The notes under the pieces are model-generated. The model searched no databases, was not told where the DNA came from, and saw nothing but the letters and a program-made list of their open reading frames with translations. Below are positions 26,061 through 35,221 of a stretch of DNA of 64,000 nucleotides, one piece after another. Made by a program: the position numbers and the translations under genes. The stretch's first letter is position 1. Every line of letters begins with the position of its first letter. The DNA comes from Neisseria leonii (GTDB lineage Bacteria > Pseudomonadota > Gammaproteobacteria > Burkholderiales > Neisseriaceae): positions 1,612,001 through 1,676,000 of the forward strand of contig NZ_CP145606.1 in NCBI RefSeq assembly GCF_028776105.2. Reading direction: 5' to 3'.

Positions 26061-27587
26061 TTAAAACGGTTTGACGACTTCCACAAATATCCCGCGTGAT
26101 TTCCTGTCCGCCCAGTCATGTGTACTGTTGGTTATATTGCGTTCATAAACCAGTTGCGGCATTAAGCCTGCAAAACGGATGTTGCGGTGCGCTAATGTCA
26201 AGCGCAAATCATATTCGCGGTTTTCGCGCTGTCTGTGTATAAAATCGGTATCCAATGCAGTGCCGCGGTAACGCCGCCAAGTATAAGAGCCGCGCACACT
26301 GCTTTCCAGACCGCCCAATTGCGGCCAACGGGCATTCCAACCTGCCGAAACGGTATGGCGCACATAAGCCTGATTATTGTGCGCCCCGTTCACGATTTGG
26401 TGTCTCGGGCGGAATACGCTGCCCCCCCAACTGCCATAAACCGTATGATTATTTGTCGGCGCATAAGTCAGTGCCGCATTTAAAGCGTAGTGCCGGCCGT
26501 CATAAGGGCGGCGGCGTTCCTGTGGTACATAACGCTGAACCGATATTTCTGCACCCAATCTGCTTTGCAAGCGCGGATGCAGCAGTCTGCTCCAAGCCGT
26601 CTGAATTCCCCGGCCGCGCGCGAATAAATCGGGTAATCCGCGTTCGCGTGTCGTTTTGTCTGCAAATTCATTCGAACCGGCAAATTGTAACTGGTAAAAC
26701 GGCAGCACACTGACGGTATCTTTTGCAGACTGATACTGCCACCCCGAATATATCCGGCCAAACGCCCTGTCATATTGACTTTTTCGGTCAAAGTAATAAC
26801 TGGTTCCCCCGATATGGGTGCGGATCAGCACATTATGATGACCCTTAATCGGCGTATTTTTGGCTGCCTCCACAGAATAATCCAATCCCCAGGCATCTAC
26901 GGGTCTGCTCTGAGTGCACCCCAACGGCGTACAGTAAGAGGGTGCTTCGTCATTAATATTCTGATGACGCGCAAAACCCAGATTACCCGAAAACTGCCAT
27001 TGGTTATGCCGTCTGATGCCCTGACGGAATACATCGACATTGCCGGCCACATTTTCAGGCAGCCCGGGTTCATTGAGTGTTGAAGCAAACAAAGCATCCG
27101 CTTCGCGCCACTGCCTGTCTTGAACCAAAGCGGCAGCTGCATCCAAACGGATGCGCACATCATCGGGATAGTTCTGCTGCAAATCCTCATAACGTTTAAC
27201 GGCGGCACCCGTATCTCCGCGCAGGCGCAGTAACTCTGCCTCTGCATGTGCCAGCAGTAAAGCGTCCGGTTCGGGCAGCCGGCGGTACGCCGCAAGCAGC
27301 GATGCCAGCAGATGCGCATCACCCCTGTTTAAGGCCTGCTGCATCACACGGTGGAACATCGGCGGATCGGCCAGCAATTTATCGTTGTCCCACATTTCAA
27401 CGCGCACAGATTGAACAGGTTCTCTGCCCGTCTCAGAAGCCGTCTGAAACCGCGCGGCCGCATCCAAATTCTCCTGCCGTACAAAAGATTCTGCCAATTT
27501 GCTGTTACTTGATGCGTAAACCGGTGCAGAGCCGCAATAAACAGACACGGCCAAAAAGCACGCCCGGATGTAAAAAACATTGACCAC
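26061..27587 (-). CDS. slam2: Surface lipoprotein assembly modulator (Slam), HpuA-type
   Basis: Outer-membrane protein needed to put surface lipoproteins such as HpuA or TbpB on the cell surface. 508 residues. A signal peptide ends near VYA, then an N-terminal TPR-like helical domain (about 30-195, including AEAELLRLRGDTGAAVKRYE). A DUF560-type beta-barrel follows (about 205-508), rich in alternating aromatic strands and ending in a terminal Phe (FVEVVKPF). The only start giving the full signal peptide is GTG at 27587; no ATG upstream is in frame. It is divergent from hpuA and shares a Fur-like box with it, so HpuA is the likely client. That makes it Slam2-like; the symbol rests on context. 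A G7 run lies in the barrel (26422-26428). Confidence 0.9.
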   Translation of the reverse strand: MVNVFYIRACFLAVSVYCGSAPVYASSNSKLAESFVRQENLDAAARFQTASETGREPVQSVRVEMWDNDKLLADPPMFHRVMQQALNRGDAHLLASLLAAYRRLPEPDALLLAHAEAELLRLRGDTGAAVKRYEDLQQNYPDDVRIRLDAAAALVQDRQWREADALFASTLNEPGLPENVAGNVDVFRQGIRRHNQWQFSGNLGFARHQNINDEAPSYCTPLGCTQSRPVDAWGLDYSVEAAKNTPIKGHHNVLIRTHIGGTSYYFDRKSQYDRAFGRIYSGWQYQSAKDTVSVLPFYQLQFAGSNEFADKTTRERGLPDLFARGRGIQTAWSRLLHPRLQSRLGAEISVQRYVPQERRRPYDGRHYALNAALTYAPTNNHTVYGSWGGSVFRPRHQIVNGAHNNQAYVRHTVSAGWNARWPQLGGLESSVRGSYTWRRYRGTALDTDFIHRQRENREYDLRLTLAHRNIRFAGLMPQLVYERNITNSTHDWADRKSRGIFVEVVKPF

Positions 27588-27614
27588 TTTGTCAAAAAAC
27601 CGCTTAAAAAGTTA

Positions 27615-27631
27615 ATAATGATTGCCATTAT
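27615..27631. promoter_or_regulatory. Fur-like box between slam and hpuA
   Basis: ATAATGATTGCCATTAT matches 14 of 17 positions of the core of the Fur consensus. A second AT-rich, weaker candidate is at about 27670-27686. Iron repression of both divergent units is the expected effect. Confidence 0.65.
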
Positions 27632-27771
27632 ACCCTGCTTCCTTTAAACTACGTAAATGCATAAACAAGAATTATTTTTATTATCAGACGACATGCTGTC
27701 GGGCAGCCGTTTTCCTGTGCTGACATCGGCCGTGTCGTGATGAGACCTTTTGACTTGGAGAAACGGAAAAT

Positions 27772-28827
27772 ATGGCAAATCCATCAATGTATGCAAAAGG
27801 CTTGACTGCCTGCCTGTCCTTACTGCTTGCCGCCTGTGCGGGCGGCGGCGGAGTCGAACCGCCCAAAACCATTTCCACGGCGCAATTGCTGGCTGCCCCC
27901 CAATTTAAAGTCGGCGGCAAAATTGTAGACAGTTACGGGAACGAAGGTACGATTACCGAGCTGAATGAAAAGCCCGATTTGCCGATAACCATGTCGCCGG
28001 ACAGCCAAGGCCGTCTGAAAGCTTATAGCGTCGTCAGACGCTATTGGCGCGAAGTTTCATGGGATCCCAGCCGCAGCGGATATGTTACCGAACCCATGTG
28101 GGGGAGTGTATTTGCCTATACAACGCCGGAAGGCAAAATATACCGTCTGGAAGCATTGTCCAATCCGCAGATCAATACCGGCTTCGGCATTACCAAAACC
28201 CAAAGCCCGACCCGCCATGAAATGCTGCCCTTGGAAGATAACGGCGGCAAGTTGATTGCCTGCTGCGAAAACGGCAGCAGCAGGTTTGCACCCGGTTATT
28301 TAACCGATTCCCGTTTCGGTGCGTGGATGGCTCCGAACGGGCAAGTCCAATTCTTCAACGGCGGCGTTTTGGCCGATGCGTCCCGATTGCCGGGTGCGGA
28401 ACAAAACGGCGGTGTACCCAAAGGCAAAGTAACTTATGAAGTGATCGGTATCCGCATCAAAAACGGCATGGCCATGACTTCCGCCCACGATACAGCCAAA
28501 AAGGACAATTCTTTGCTGACCGTGAATTTCAACACCGGAAAATTGGGCGGCAGAATCTTGGGCAACAGTGATTTTGGCGGCGACATCGATTTTAATGATG
28601 TCAGCGTCAGCGGCAATGCGTTCAGCGGTACCGCCGTCTCCGAGGGGAAAACCGGCCAAGTCAGCGGCCATTTCTTCGGCAAACCGGGTTACCGCAAACC
28701 GGCCGGCTCCGAAATCGGCGGCCAAGTCGATTTCGGTAACGGTAATCTGAACGCCGTATTTGGCGGCTCTTCCGTCAGACACAATGCGGCTGACACGTCC
28801 AGGGATTTAAACCATTTAAACCGCTGA
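27772..28827 (+). CDS. hpuA: Haemoglobin-haptoglobin utilisation lipoprotein HpuA
   Basis: Surface lipoprotein that, with the TonB-dependent receptor HpuB, binds haemoglobin and haemoglobin-haptoglobin. 351 residues. Lipobox LLAAC with Cys22 (Cys17 if the second Met, 27787, is used). A Gly-rich linker follows, then a strand-rich N-terminal domain and a C-terminal small barrel with repeated GxG strands (GHFFGKPGYRKPAGSEIGG). The C-terminal half has the pattern common to HpuA and TbpB C lobes (GKTGQVSGHFFG). A GGAG site precedes the start. No long homopolymer that could phase-vary it is present, unlike meningococcal hpuA with its poly-G tract. Followed by hpuB 114 bases downstream. Confidence 0.88.
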   Translation: MANPSMYAKGLTACLSLLLAACAGGGGVEPPKTISTAQLLAAPQFKVGGKIVDSYGNEGTITELNEKPDLPITMSPDSQGRLKAYSVVRRYWREVSWDPSRSGYVTEPMWGSVFAYTTPEGKIYRLEALSNPQINTGFGITKTQSPTRHEMLPLEDNGGKLIACCENGSSRFAPGYLTDSRFGAWMAPNGQVQFFNGGVLADASRLPGAEQNGGVPKGKVTYEVIGIRIKNGMAMTSAHDTAKKDNSLLTVNFNTGKLGGRILGNSDFGGDIDFNDVSVSGNAFSGTAVSEGKTGQVSGHFFGKPGYRKPAGSEIGGQVDFGNGNLNAVFGGSSVRHNAADTSRDLNHLNR

Positions 28828-28941
28828 ACTTTATCCGGGCCGGCCGCAGCCGTTCAGACGGCCTGAAACGCTTATCCGCTTTGCAGCCGGCCTGTAAAAC
28901 AATAATACCAATTTCATAGTCATCTTAGGAGAATCTTCAAA

Positions 28942-31389
28942 ATGAGCCGACAACCCGTTTATTGCAAACCGCGTTTGCTCTGCACATTGTTGTGTGCCGC
29001 ATTTCCGTTGAGTGCATTGGCCGGCACCGCCGAGCCGGAACCGGCCGATAAGCAAAACAGTATCGAGGTAGAGTTGCAGCAAATCAATGTCAGCGGCCGG
29101 CGCGCCGTTCAAGATTTGGGTAAGGAAAAAGTGCGCCGTACCAAATTGGATAAAGAATTGGTACACGATATTCACGATTTGGTGCGTTACGAGCCGGGTA
29201 TTTCCGTCAGCGAAGGCGACCGCGGCAATTCCAACGGTTTTGCCATCCGGGGTGTGGACAAAGACCGTGTTGCCATAACCGTAGACGGTTTGGCGCAGGC
29301 AGAAAGCCGCTCTTCCGAAGGTTTCCAAGAATTATTCGGCGCATACGGCAATTACAATATCGGCCGCAATGCGGCAGAAATTGAAACCATTAAAGAAGTG
29401 ACCCTGCAAAAAGGTGCCGATTCACTGTCTGCCGGCAGCGGTGCGCTGGGCGGTGCCGTTATGTACCAAACCAAGTCGCCGCGCGATTATGTCGATGAAG
29501 ACAAACCTTTTTATGCCGGTATAAAAGGCGGCTACATCAGCAAATCACGCCAAAAATTCAGCAGCATGGCTTTGGGCGGTTATTTAAAGGGCTTTGACGC
29601 ACTGCTTGTCTACACACACCGCAAAGGCCACGAAACCAAAAACCACAGTGGCGGCGCCGATTATAATACGACATATCAAAGCACCAACGGAACCACTGCT
29701 TTAAACGGCACACTCCGCGCGGTTCCGGACGAACAAAACGTTAAAAGCAAAAGCACACTGCTGCGTTTGGGCTATCACTTCAATCCGTCTAATTATCTCG
29801 GCTGGATTTATGAAGACTACCGTCAAGACCGCGTGACAGACGAACGTTCAAACCTTTTGTCCGCTTACGGAAACGGTGTACGGTACCGTTTTGATGTCAG
29901 CTACCGCAAACGTACCGGCCTGGAATACGAAAACCGTTTGGAAAACGGTCCGTGGGACAAGCTGAAAATCAATTATGACCGTCAGCGTGTCGACATGACC
30001 ACATTGACTTGGGATATGGATCGCGTGATTACACGGCGCAATGCCGAAGCATTCTTCCGAAACCGCGGCCTGTTCCAAAAATCAGACCACATGTCCCTGA
30101 CGGCGGACAAAAATTTTGAATTCGACAAAATGCCGAATTTCTCATGGGATATGAAATATGGTGTAGGGCACAGCAAAACCAAAAATACCAACGACAACAA
30201 TGAACATTTTGTGTATGTGTTTGAACCGTCCGAACCAAACGGCAACCCGAACCGCACGGAGTTTTTAGTCAGCGGCCAGCGTAAAAACACCTATGGTTAC
30301 TGGAACAACCTGTTCCGTTTCGGTACGCAGTGGAAGTTGGGCTTAGGTGCCCGCTACGACAAAATTACAACCGGCACTTTAGAATCTGACAGTTTGGATC
30401 CCAAGGTGGCAGGCCAGCTCAAAGCCAAAGGTTTATGGAACCAGAAAGCCGAATTTAAAGCCCCTTCTTATGCCGCCACATTGGACTGGTCGCCGCTTGA
30501 TGCGTTAACTTTGCAGGCAAAATACAGTACCGGTTTCCGCGCGCCGACTACCGATGAAATGTGGTTTTTCTATGAAGCACCCGATGTGGTATTGATTGAA
30601 CCCAATCCCAAGCTGAAACAGGAAAAAGCGCAAAATATCGATCTGGGCTTCAATGTCAAAGGCAGCTGGGGCAATGTCAAAGTATCCGGTTTCCGAACCA
30701 AATACAAAGATTTTATTTATTTAAGCTCATACAATGCCGCGCAAAAATATTATGACCCCAAGACCGGTACTTACATTCCTTATCCGGCCGGCAGCCGGCC
30801 TGCCGGTTTGATGTATAAAAACATCAATGTCGACAATGCTTTTGTGAAAGGTGTGGAAATACAGGGGCGGTGGAAATTGGACAGCATCGGTATGCCCAAA
30901 GGTTTGTATGCCAATTGGGCGGGCAGCTACCAAAAAGGGTATTTTACGACCGACGGCAACAAATATCCGCTTAATGCACTGCAGCCGTTCAGCGGCCTCA
31001 TCGGTTTAGGATATGAGCACCCTGAAAGCCGTTGGGGACTTGCACTGAACAACACTTATTTTGCCCGTAAAAATCCCAAAGACACTACGGCTGCGTACGA
31101 CAGGCGCGACGAAGTATTTCCGTTTGCCAAACACAGCCGGAATATCTGGGTAACAGACTTAATCGGTCATTATAAAATCGGCAAAAATGTTACTGTCCGG
31201 GGCGGCCTGTTTAATCTGTTCAACAAAAAATACCTGACTTGGGATTCGTTGCGCGCCATTCGTGAATTCGGTGCCGTAGGCCGCGTGGGTAACTGCGGTG
31301 GTGCCCATGCCACTTGCTCCCACCCCGGCATCCAACGCTTTACCGCTCCCGGCCGCAACTACACACTCAGCATTGAAGCAACGTTCTAA
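28942..31389 (+). CDS. hpuB: TonB-dependent haemoglobin-haptoglobin receptor HpuB
   Basis: Outer-membrane receptor that extracts haem from haemoglobin or haemoglobin-haptoglobin and imports it using TonB energy. 815 residues, the HpuB/HmbR range. Signal peptide ends SALA. A candidate TonB box lies in IEVELQQINVSGRRAVQDLG. The plug domain has GFAIRGVDKDRVAITVDGLA and LSAGSGALGGAVMYQTKSP. The 22-strand barrel ends with the outer-membrane signature NYTLSIEATF. FNLFNKKYLTWDSLRAIREF is typical of haemoglobin receptors. Same orientation as hpuA, AGGAG ribosome site, and a DUS terminator at 31411. Confidence 0.95.
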   Translation: MSRQPVYCKPRLLCTLLCAAFPLSALAGTAEPEPADKQNSIEVELQQINVSGRRAVQDLGKEKVRRTKLDKELVHDIHDLVRYEPGISVSEGDRGNSNGFAIRGVDKDRVAITVDGLAQAESRSSEGFQELFGAYGNYNIGRNAAEIETIKEVTLQKGADSLSAGSGALGGAVMYQTKSPRDYVDEDKPFYAGIKGGYISKSRQKFSSMALGGYLKGFDALLVYTHRKGHETKNHSGGADYNTTYQSTNGTTALNGTLRAVPDEQNVKSKSTLLRLGYHFNPSNYLGWIYEDYRQDRVTDERSNLLSAYGNGVRYRFDVSYRKRTGLEYENRLENGPWDKLKINYDRQRVDMTTLTWDMDRVITRRNAEAFFRNRGLFQKSDHMSLTADKNFEFDKMPNFSWDMKYGVGHSKTKNTNDNNEHFVYVFEPSEPNGNPNRTEFLVSGQRKNTYGYWNNLFRFGTQWKLGLGARYDKITTGTLESDSLDPKVAGQLKAKGLWNQKAEFKAPSYAATLDWSPLDALTLQAKYSTGFRAPTTDEMWFFYEAPDVVLIEPNPKLKQEKAQNIDLGFNVKGSWGNVKVSGFRTKYKDFIYLSSYNAAQKYYDPKTGTYIPYPAGSRPAGLMYKNINVDNAFVKGVEIQGRWKLDSIGMPKGLYANWAGSYQKGYFTTDGNKYPLNALQPFSGLIGLGYEHPESRWGLALNNTYFARKNPKDTTAAYDRRDEVFPFAKHSRNIWVTDLIGHYKIGKNVTVRGGLFNLFNKKYLTWDSLRAIREFGAVGRVGNCGGAHATCSHPGIQRFTAPGRNYTLSIEATF

Positions 31390-31410
31390 TGCCGGGTGCG
31401 GTGACACGAA

Positions 31411-31455
31411 GCCGTCTGAAAACGCAAAATGCCCGTTTTGCCGTTTTCAGACGGC
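31411..31455. terminator. DUS-derived terminator, hpuB / mdcR convergent
   Basis: GCCGTCTGAAAACG and CGTTTTCAGACGGC form a 14-bp stem, followed by CTTTT on the plus strand. Serves both converging genes. Confidence 0.85.
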
Positions 31456-31458
31456 CTT

Positions 31459-32385
31459 TTATCCGTCCTTGTCCTTTGTACGACGGCGCGCCAACATTCT
31501 GCACTCGGCTGCCAATGCCAATAAATTCGGATCATGTTCGCGGTTTTTCGGTAAAACCAACCCGACTTGTTGGGCGAGCTGAAAAGGCGGTGCCAGCGGC
31601 AGCAGGCAGATGGAGTTGGCATGAACCGACGATATCCGCTGCGGCAGCAGCGCGTAGCCGATACCGGCATTGACCATGCCGATTAAAGTAAAAATATCAT
31701 TGGCTTCATAAACGGTTTGCGGGACAAAGCCTGCCCGGGCAAATAGTGTGGTACTGCTGTTTCGTGTGGCAAAACCGTTGTTCAGACCGATAAATTTTTT
31801 CTGTATGAGCCGGTTCAAACCGACTTTTTCTTTTTGGCGCACCAGCGGGTCATTCTGGGGAACGGCAAGACGGATTTCATCTTGAAACAGAGGCAGGGTT
31901 TCAAAGTTCCGGCTGATACCGTCCTCCAAAACGATTAAGGCGGCATCCAGTTCGTTCCGTTCGAGTTTGGCCAACAGATGCTCGTTGGAATTGAGCGTCA
32001 ATTGTATGTTCAGGCTGCTGCGGCGCATTTTCAATCCGCTGATGATTTGCGGAATGGTATCGACAGTAAGCGAATAGAGTGCGCCCAAGCGCAGTTCGTC
32101 GGCAGCAAACCCCGCACTGAAGCGGGTTTCCTTAACGGCCTGATGGACGGATGCGACAATTTTTTTGCAGTGCTCCGCCCATACAAAAGCACTGCTCAAC
32201 GGAATCAGCCTGCGGCCTTCGTGCTTGAAGAGCGGGCAGCGCAGTGCCTCTTCCAATCCATGCAGTGCTTTATGCACGCTCACTTTGCTGATGCCCAGCT
32301 TATCGGCCGCTTTGCCTAAGCTGCCTTCTTCGATAAAGCACAGAAAAATTTCGATTTTTCTCAGTGTAATTTCATTCTCCGGCAT
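31459..32385 (-). CDS. mdcR: LysR-family regulator of malonate decarboxylase
   Basis: 308 residues, the LysR length. An N-terminal winged helix-turn-helix carries GSLGKAADKLGISKVSVHKALHGLE, followed by a periplasmic-binding-like effector domain. Divergent from mdcA with a 205-base gap that holds a palindromic element, which is the arrangement of mdcR in other malonate decarboxylase loci. It probably activates the mdc operon in response to malonate. The start at 32385 (MPENEITLRKIEIF) has an AGGAG site; the longer reading upstream is unsupported. Function as MdcR is inferred from position. Confidence 0.85.
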   Translation of the reverse strand: MPENEITLRKIEIFLCFIEEGSLGKAADKLGISKVSVHKALHGLEEALRCPLFKHEGRRLIPLSSAFVWAEHCKKIVASVHQAVKETRFSAGFAADELRLGALYSLTVDTIPQIISGLKMRRSSLNIQLTLNSNEHLLAKLERNELDAALIVLEDGISRNFETLPLFQDEIRLAVPQNDPLVRQKEKVGLNRLIQKKFIGLNNGFATRNSSTTLFARAGFVPQTVYEANDIFTLIGMVNAGIGYALLPQRISSVHANSICLLPLAPPFQLAQQVGLVLPKNREHDPNLLALAAECRMLARRRTKDKDG

Positions 32386-32499
32386 GATGCTTCTCCTCAT
32401 GCTGTTTCTACGTCTGGCGCAGTTCCCCGTCATCTGATTTTGGCACGTAATGCGTGCGGGACGTTGGCTGTCCGCCCCGCTAATCGTTCATTTTAAGTT

Positions 32500-32523
32500 A
32501 ATCAGTTTAGCTAAAAGTTGATT
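32500..32523. promoter_or_regulatory. Candidate MdcR operator
   Basis: AATCA ... TGATT flank a perfect 10-bp palindrome TTTAGCTAAA at 32506-32515. It lies 68 bases upstream of the mdcA start, in the only gap between the divergent regulator and operon. LysR proteins commonly bind such interrupted palindromes. Untested. Confidence 0.5.
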
Positions 32524-32590
32524 GATTAGGAAAGAGAGACAGCATTAAATCATGACTCGTCCGCCGGAATGATTCAGGAGAGACACTTCA

Positions 32591-34267
32591 ATGAAAAATA
32601 ATGATATGGCTGAAAAAAACCGCTGGCAGAAACGGCGGGCGGCAAAGCGCGCCAAATTGGCGGCAGCCGGTATGGCGGACGGCATTGTCGTGCCGTCTGA
32701 AAAAACCGTTTCTTTTTTGGAAACGGTTATTGCAAGCGGCGACCGTGTGGTTTTGGAAGGCAATAACCAAAAACAGGCCGATTTTTTGTCCCGTTCGCTG
32801 GCGCAGGCCGATCCCGGGCGTTTGAATAACCTGCATATGGTCATTCCGAGCATCAGCCGGCCGGAACATTTGGATCTGTTTGAAAAAGGCATTGCCCGCA
32901 AAGTCGATTTTTCCTATTGCGGTACGCAGAGTCTGCGCATGAGTCAATTGCTGGAAGACGGCCTGCTGGAAGTGGGGGCGATACACACGTATATCGAACT
33001 GTATGCGCGGCTTTTTATCGACTTGATTCCGAATGTGGTGCTGTGTGCCGGTTTTGCTGCCGACCGGCACGGCAATATTTATACCGGGCCGAGTACGGAA
33101 GATTCGCCCGCCCTGATTGAAGCGGCAGCTTTCAGCGACGGTATTGTGATTGTTCAGGTCAATGAATTGGTGGAAGAAACGGCCGACCTGCCGCGTGTGG
33201 ACATTCCGGCTTCATGGGTGGATTTTGTTGTGGTTGCAGACCGGCCGTTTTACATCGAACCGCTGTTTACCCGGGATCCCAAACATATCAAACCGGTTCA
33301 TGTCCTGATGGGCATGATGGCGATTAAGGGCATTTACCAACGCCATCAGGTTCAATCACTGAATCACGGCATCGGCTTTAATACGGCAGCCATTGAGCTG
33401 CTGCTGCCGACGTACGGCGAATCGTTGGGCCTGAAAGGCAAAATCTGCCGTCATTGGGCTTTGAATCCGCATCCGACACTGATTCCTGCGGTTGAAAGCG
33501 GTTGGGTGGAGAGTGTGCACTGTTTCGGTGCGGAATTGGGCATGGAGGATTATGTGGCCGCCCGGCCGGATATTTTCTTTACCGGCAAAGACGGTTCGCT
33601 GCGTTCAAACCGGCTGTTGTGCCAGCTGGCCGGGCAGTATGCCGTTGATCTGTTTATCGGTTCGACTTTGCAGATGGACGGCAGCGGGCATTCTTCCACC
33701 GTTACCAAAGGGCGGTTGTCCGGTTTCGGCGGTGCACCGAATATGGGACACGACCCCGGAGGACGCCGCCACAGCAGCCGTGCATGGCTGGAAATGCGCA
33801 GGCCGTCTGAAAATGAGGCGGAGACGTATCTGTCGCGCGGCAAAAAACTGGTCGTGCAGATGGTGGAAACGTTCCAAGAGGGCGGCAGGCCTACATTTGT
33901 TCCTGAATTGGATGCGGTGGATGTGGCCAGGCACGCCGGTATGCCGCTGGCACCGGTGATGGTGTACGGGGAAGACGTTACCCATCTACTGACCGAAGAA
34001 GGCATCGCTTACCTCTACCGTGCAGACGGCTTGCGCGAGCGGCAGAATATGATTGCGGCGGTAGCAGGTGTAACCGATACGGGGCTGGCGCAAGATCCTG
34101 CAGAGACGCGCCGTCTGCGCAGCAAAGGTCTGGTCGCTTTTCCCGAAGATTTGGGCATCAGCCGTACGGAGGCAACGCGCAGCCTGCTGGCGGCCAAGAA
34201 TATTGCCGATTTGGCCGAATGGTCGGGCGGGCTGTACCGGCCGCCGGTGAAATTCAGGAGCTGGTAA
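32591..34267 (+). CDS. mdcA: Malonate decarboxylase alpha subunit (acetyl-ACP:malonate transferase)
   Basis: Exchanges acetyl for malonyl on the acyl-carrier subunit, the first half of the malonate decarboxylase cycle. 558 residues, the normal MdcA length. Family stretches include RWQKRRAAKRAKLAAAG at the N-terminus, VDFSYCGTQSLRMSQLLEDG, FGGAPNMGHDPGGRRHSS and DLGISRTEATRSLLAAKNI. Two DUS lie inside the gene, one read as RRPSENEAE. The start has an AGGAGAG site. First gene of the mdcABCDEGH-madLM operon. Confidence 0.96.
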   Translation: MKNNDMAEKNRWQKRRAAKRAKLAAAGMADGIVVPSEKTVSFLETVIASGDRVVLEGNNQKQADFLSRSLAQADPGRLNNLHMVIPSISRPEHLDLFEKGIARKVDFSYCGTQSLRMSQLLEDGLLEVGAIHTYIELYARLFIDLIPNVVLCAGFAADRHGNIYTGPSTEDSPALIEAAAFSDGIVIVQVNELVEETADLPRVDIPASWVDFVVVADRPFYIEPLFTRDPKHIKPVHVLMGMMAIKGIYQRHQVQSLNHGIGFNTAAIELLLPTYGESLGLKGKICRHWALNPHPTLIPAVESGWVESVHCFGAELGMEDYVAARPDIFFTGKDGSLRSNRLLCQLAGQYAVDLFIGSTLQMDGSGHSSTVTKGRLSGFGGAPNMGHDPGGRRHSSRAWLEMRRPSENEAETYLSRGKKLVVQMVETFQEGGRPTFVPELDAVDVARHAGMPLAPVMVYGEDVTHLLTEEGIAYLYRADGLRERQNMIAAVAGVTDTGLAQDPAETRRLRSKGLVAFPEDLGISRTEATRSLLAAKNIADLAEWSGGLYRPPVKFRSW

Positions 34268-35157
34268 TGGGCGCGGCGGATAGGCCTGCTTTCCTGAACC
34301 CGCACATCTTGGCCGCTCTTGCGGTGCAGGCTCTGATTGCTGAGGTCAGGGTAACGCCGAAGCCGGCACTGGTCGATCAGCGCGGCAGTGGTGCGCATGA
34401 TGATTTGACCCTGGATTTGATGGAGGCATCGGCACACAGTTTGCACGACACGTTCGCCCGAATGGGTGAAGCGGCGGTCAAGCACGGAACCGTCGGGCAG
34501 GCTTTGCGCGAAGAAATCGGGGCGATCGGCCGAGAGGGTGAGGCGCAGATGTTGCGTGTCACGCGCGGAGTCAATACACACAAAGGAGCGGTTTGGACGC
34601 TGGGGCTGCTGGTAACGGCGGCTGCGCTGGGCCGGGCCGGCGGCGTGCCGGAAGTGTGCCTGCGGGCAGGCCGGTTGGCTGGCATTGAAGACCGTTTTGT
34701 TCCGTTTCAGGCCAGCCACGGTCAGACAGTCCGGCAGCGTTATGGCGTCGGCGGGGCGAAGGCACAGGCGCAGGCCGGGTTCCCTGCCATCTGGCGCGCG
34801 GGTTATCCGCAGCTGTTCAGGAGCCGGTGCCGGGTGGATGAAAATACTGCCCGGGTCGATGCGCTGCTGGCCATTATGGCCGGGTTGGAAGACACCTGTG
34901 TACTGTACCGCGCCGGCAGAGCGGGGTTGAGACGGGTGCAGCAGGGGGCATCTGCGGTTCTGGCTGCCGGCGGTATGGGTTGTGAGGCCGGCAGAAAACG
35001 GTTTGATACATGGGAGCGCGGGCTGTTGGCCTTGCGGGCTTCGGCCGGCGGGGCAGCCGATTTGCTGGCAGGCGTATTGTTTGTGGACAGTTTGCTGCAC
35101 CGGGAAGCTGGAGAATTTGTGTCGCCGGTATGCGGGTTGTCGGGGGAGGCCGTCTGA
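34267..35157 (+). CDS. mdcB: Triphosphoribosyl-dephospho-CoA synthase
   Basis: Makes the precursor of the 2-(5''-phosphoribosyl)-3'-dephospho-CoA prosthetic group from ATP and dephospho-CoA. 296 residues. CitG/MdcB family stretches TPKPALVDQRGSGAHDDL and TRGVNTHKGAVWTLGLLV are conserved. The ATG at 34267 overlaps the mdcA stop by one base (TAATG). It ends inside a DUS that pairs with another 16 bases later. Confidence 0.94.
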   Translation: MGAADRPAFLNPHILAALAVQALIAEVRVTPKPALVDQRGSGAHDDLTLDLMEASAHSLHDTFARMGEAAVKHGTVGQALREEIGAIGREGEAQMLRVTRGVNTHKGAVWTLGLLVTAAALGRAGGVPEVCLRAGRLAGIEDRFVPFQASHGQTVRQRYGVGGAKAQAQAGFPAIWRAGYPQLFRSRCRVDENTARVDALLAIMAGLEDTCVLYRAGRAGLRRVQQGASAVLAAGGMGCEAGRKRFDTWERGLLALRASAGGAADLLAGVLFVDSLLHREAGEFVSPVCGLSGEAV

Positions 35158-35185
35158 AAGGGGAAGATGGATTTTCAGACGGCCT
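35147..35185 (+). terminator. Inverted DUS inside mdc operon
   Basis: DUS at 35147-35158 and complement at 35174-35185, between mdcB and mdcC. A strong hairpin here could attenuate transcription of mdcC and later genes, although they must be expressed for function. Confidence 0.65.
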
Positions 35186-35221
35186 GGATAAAGCAATGAA
35201 AGTGTGATCGGGAAATGTGAT

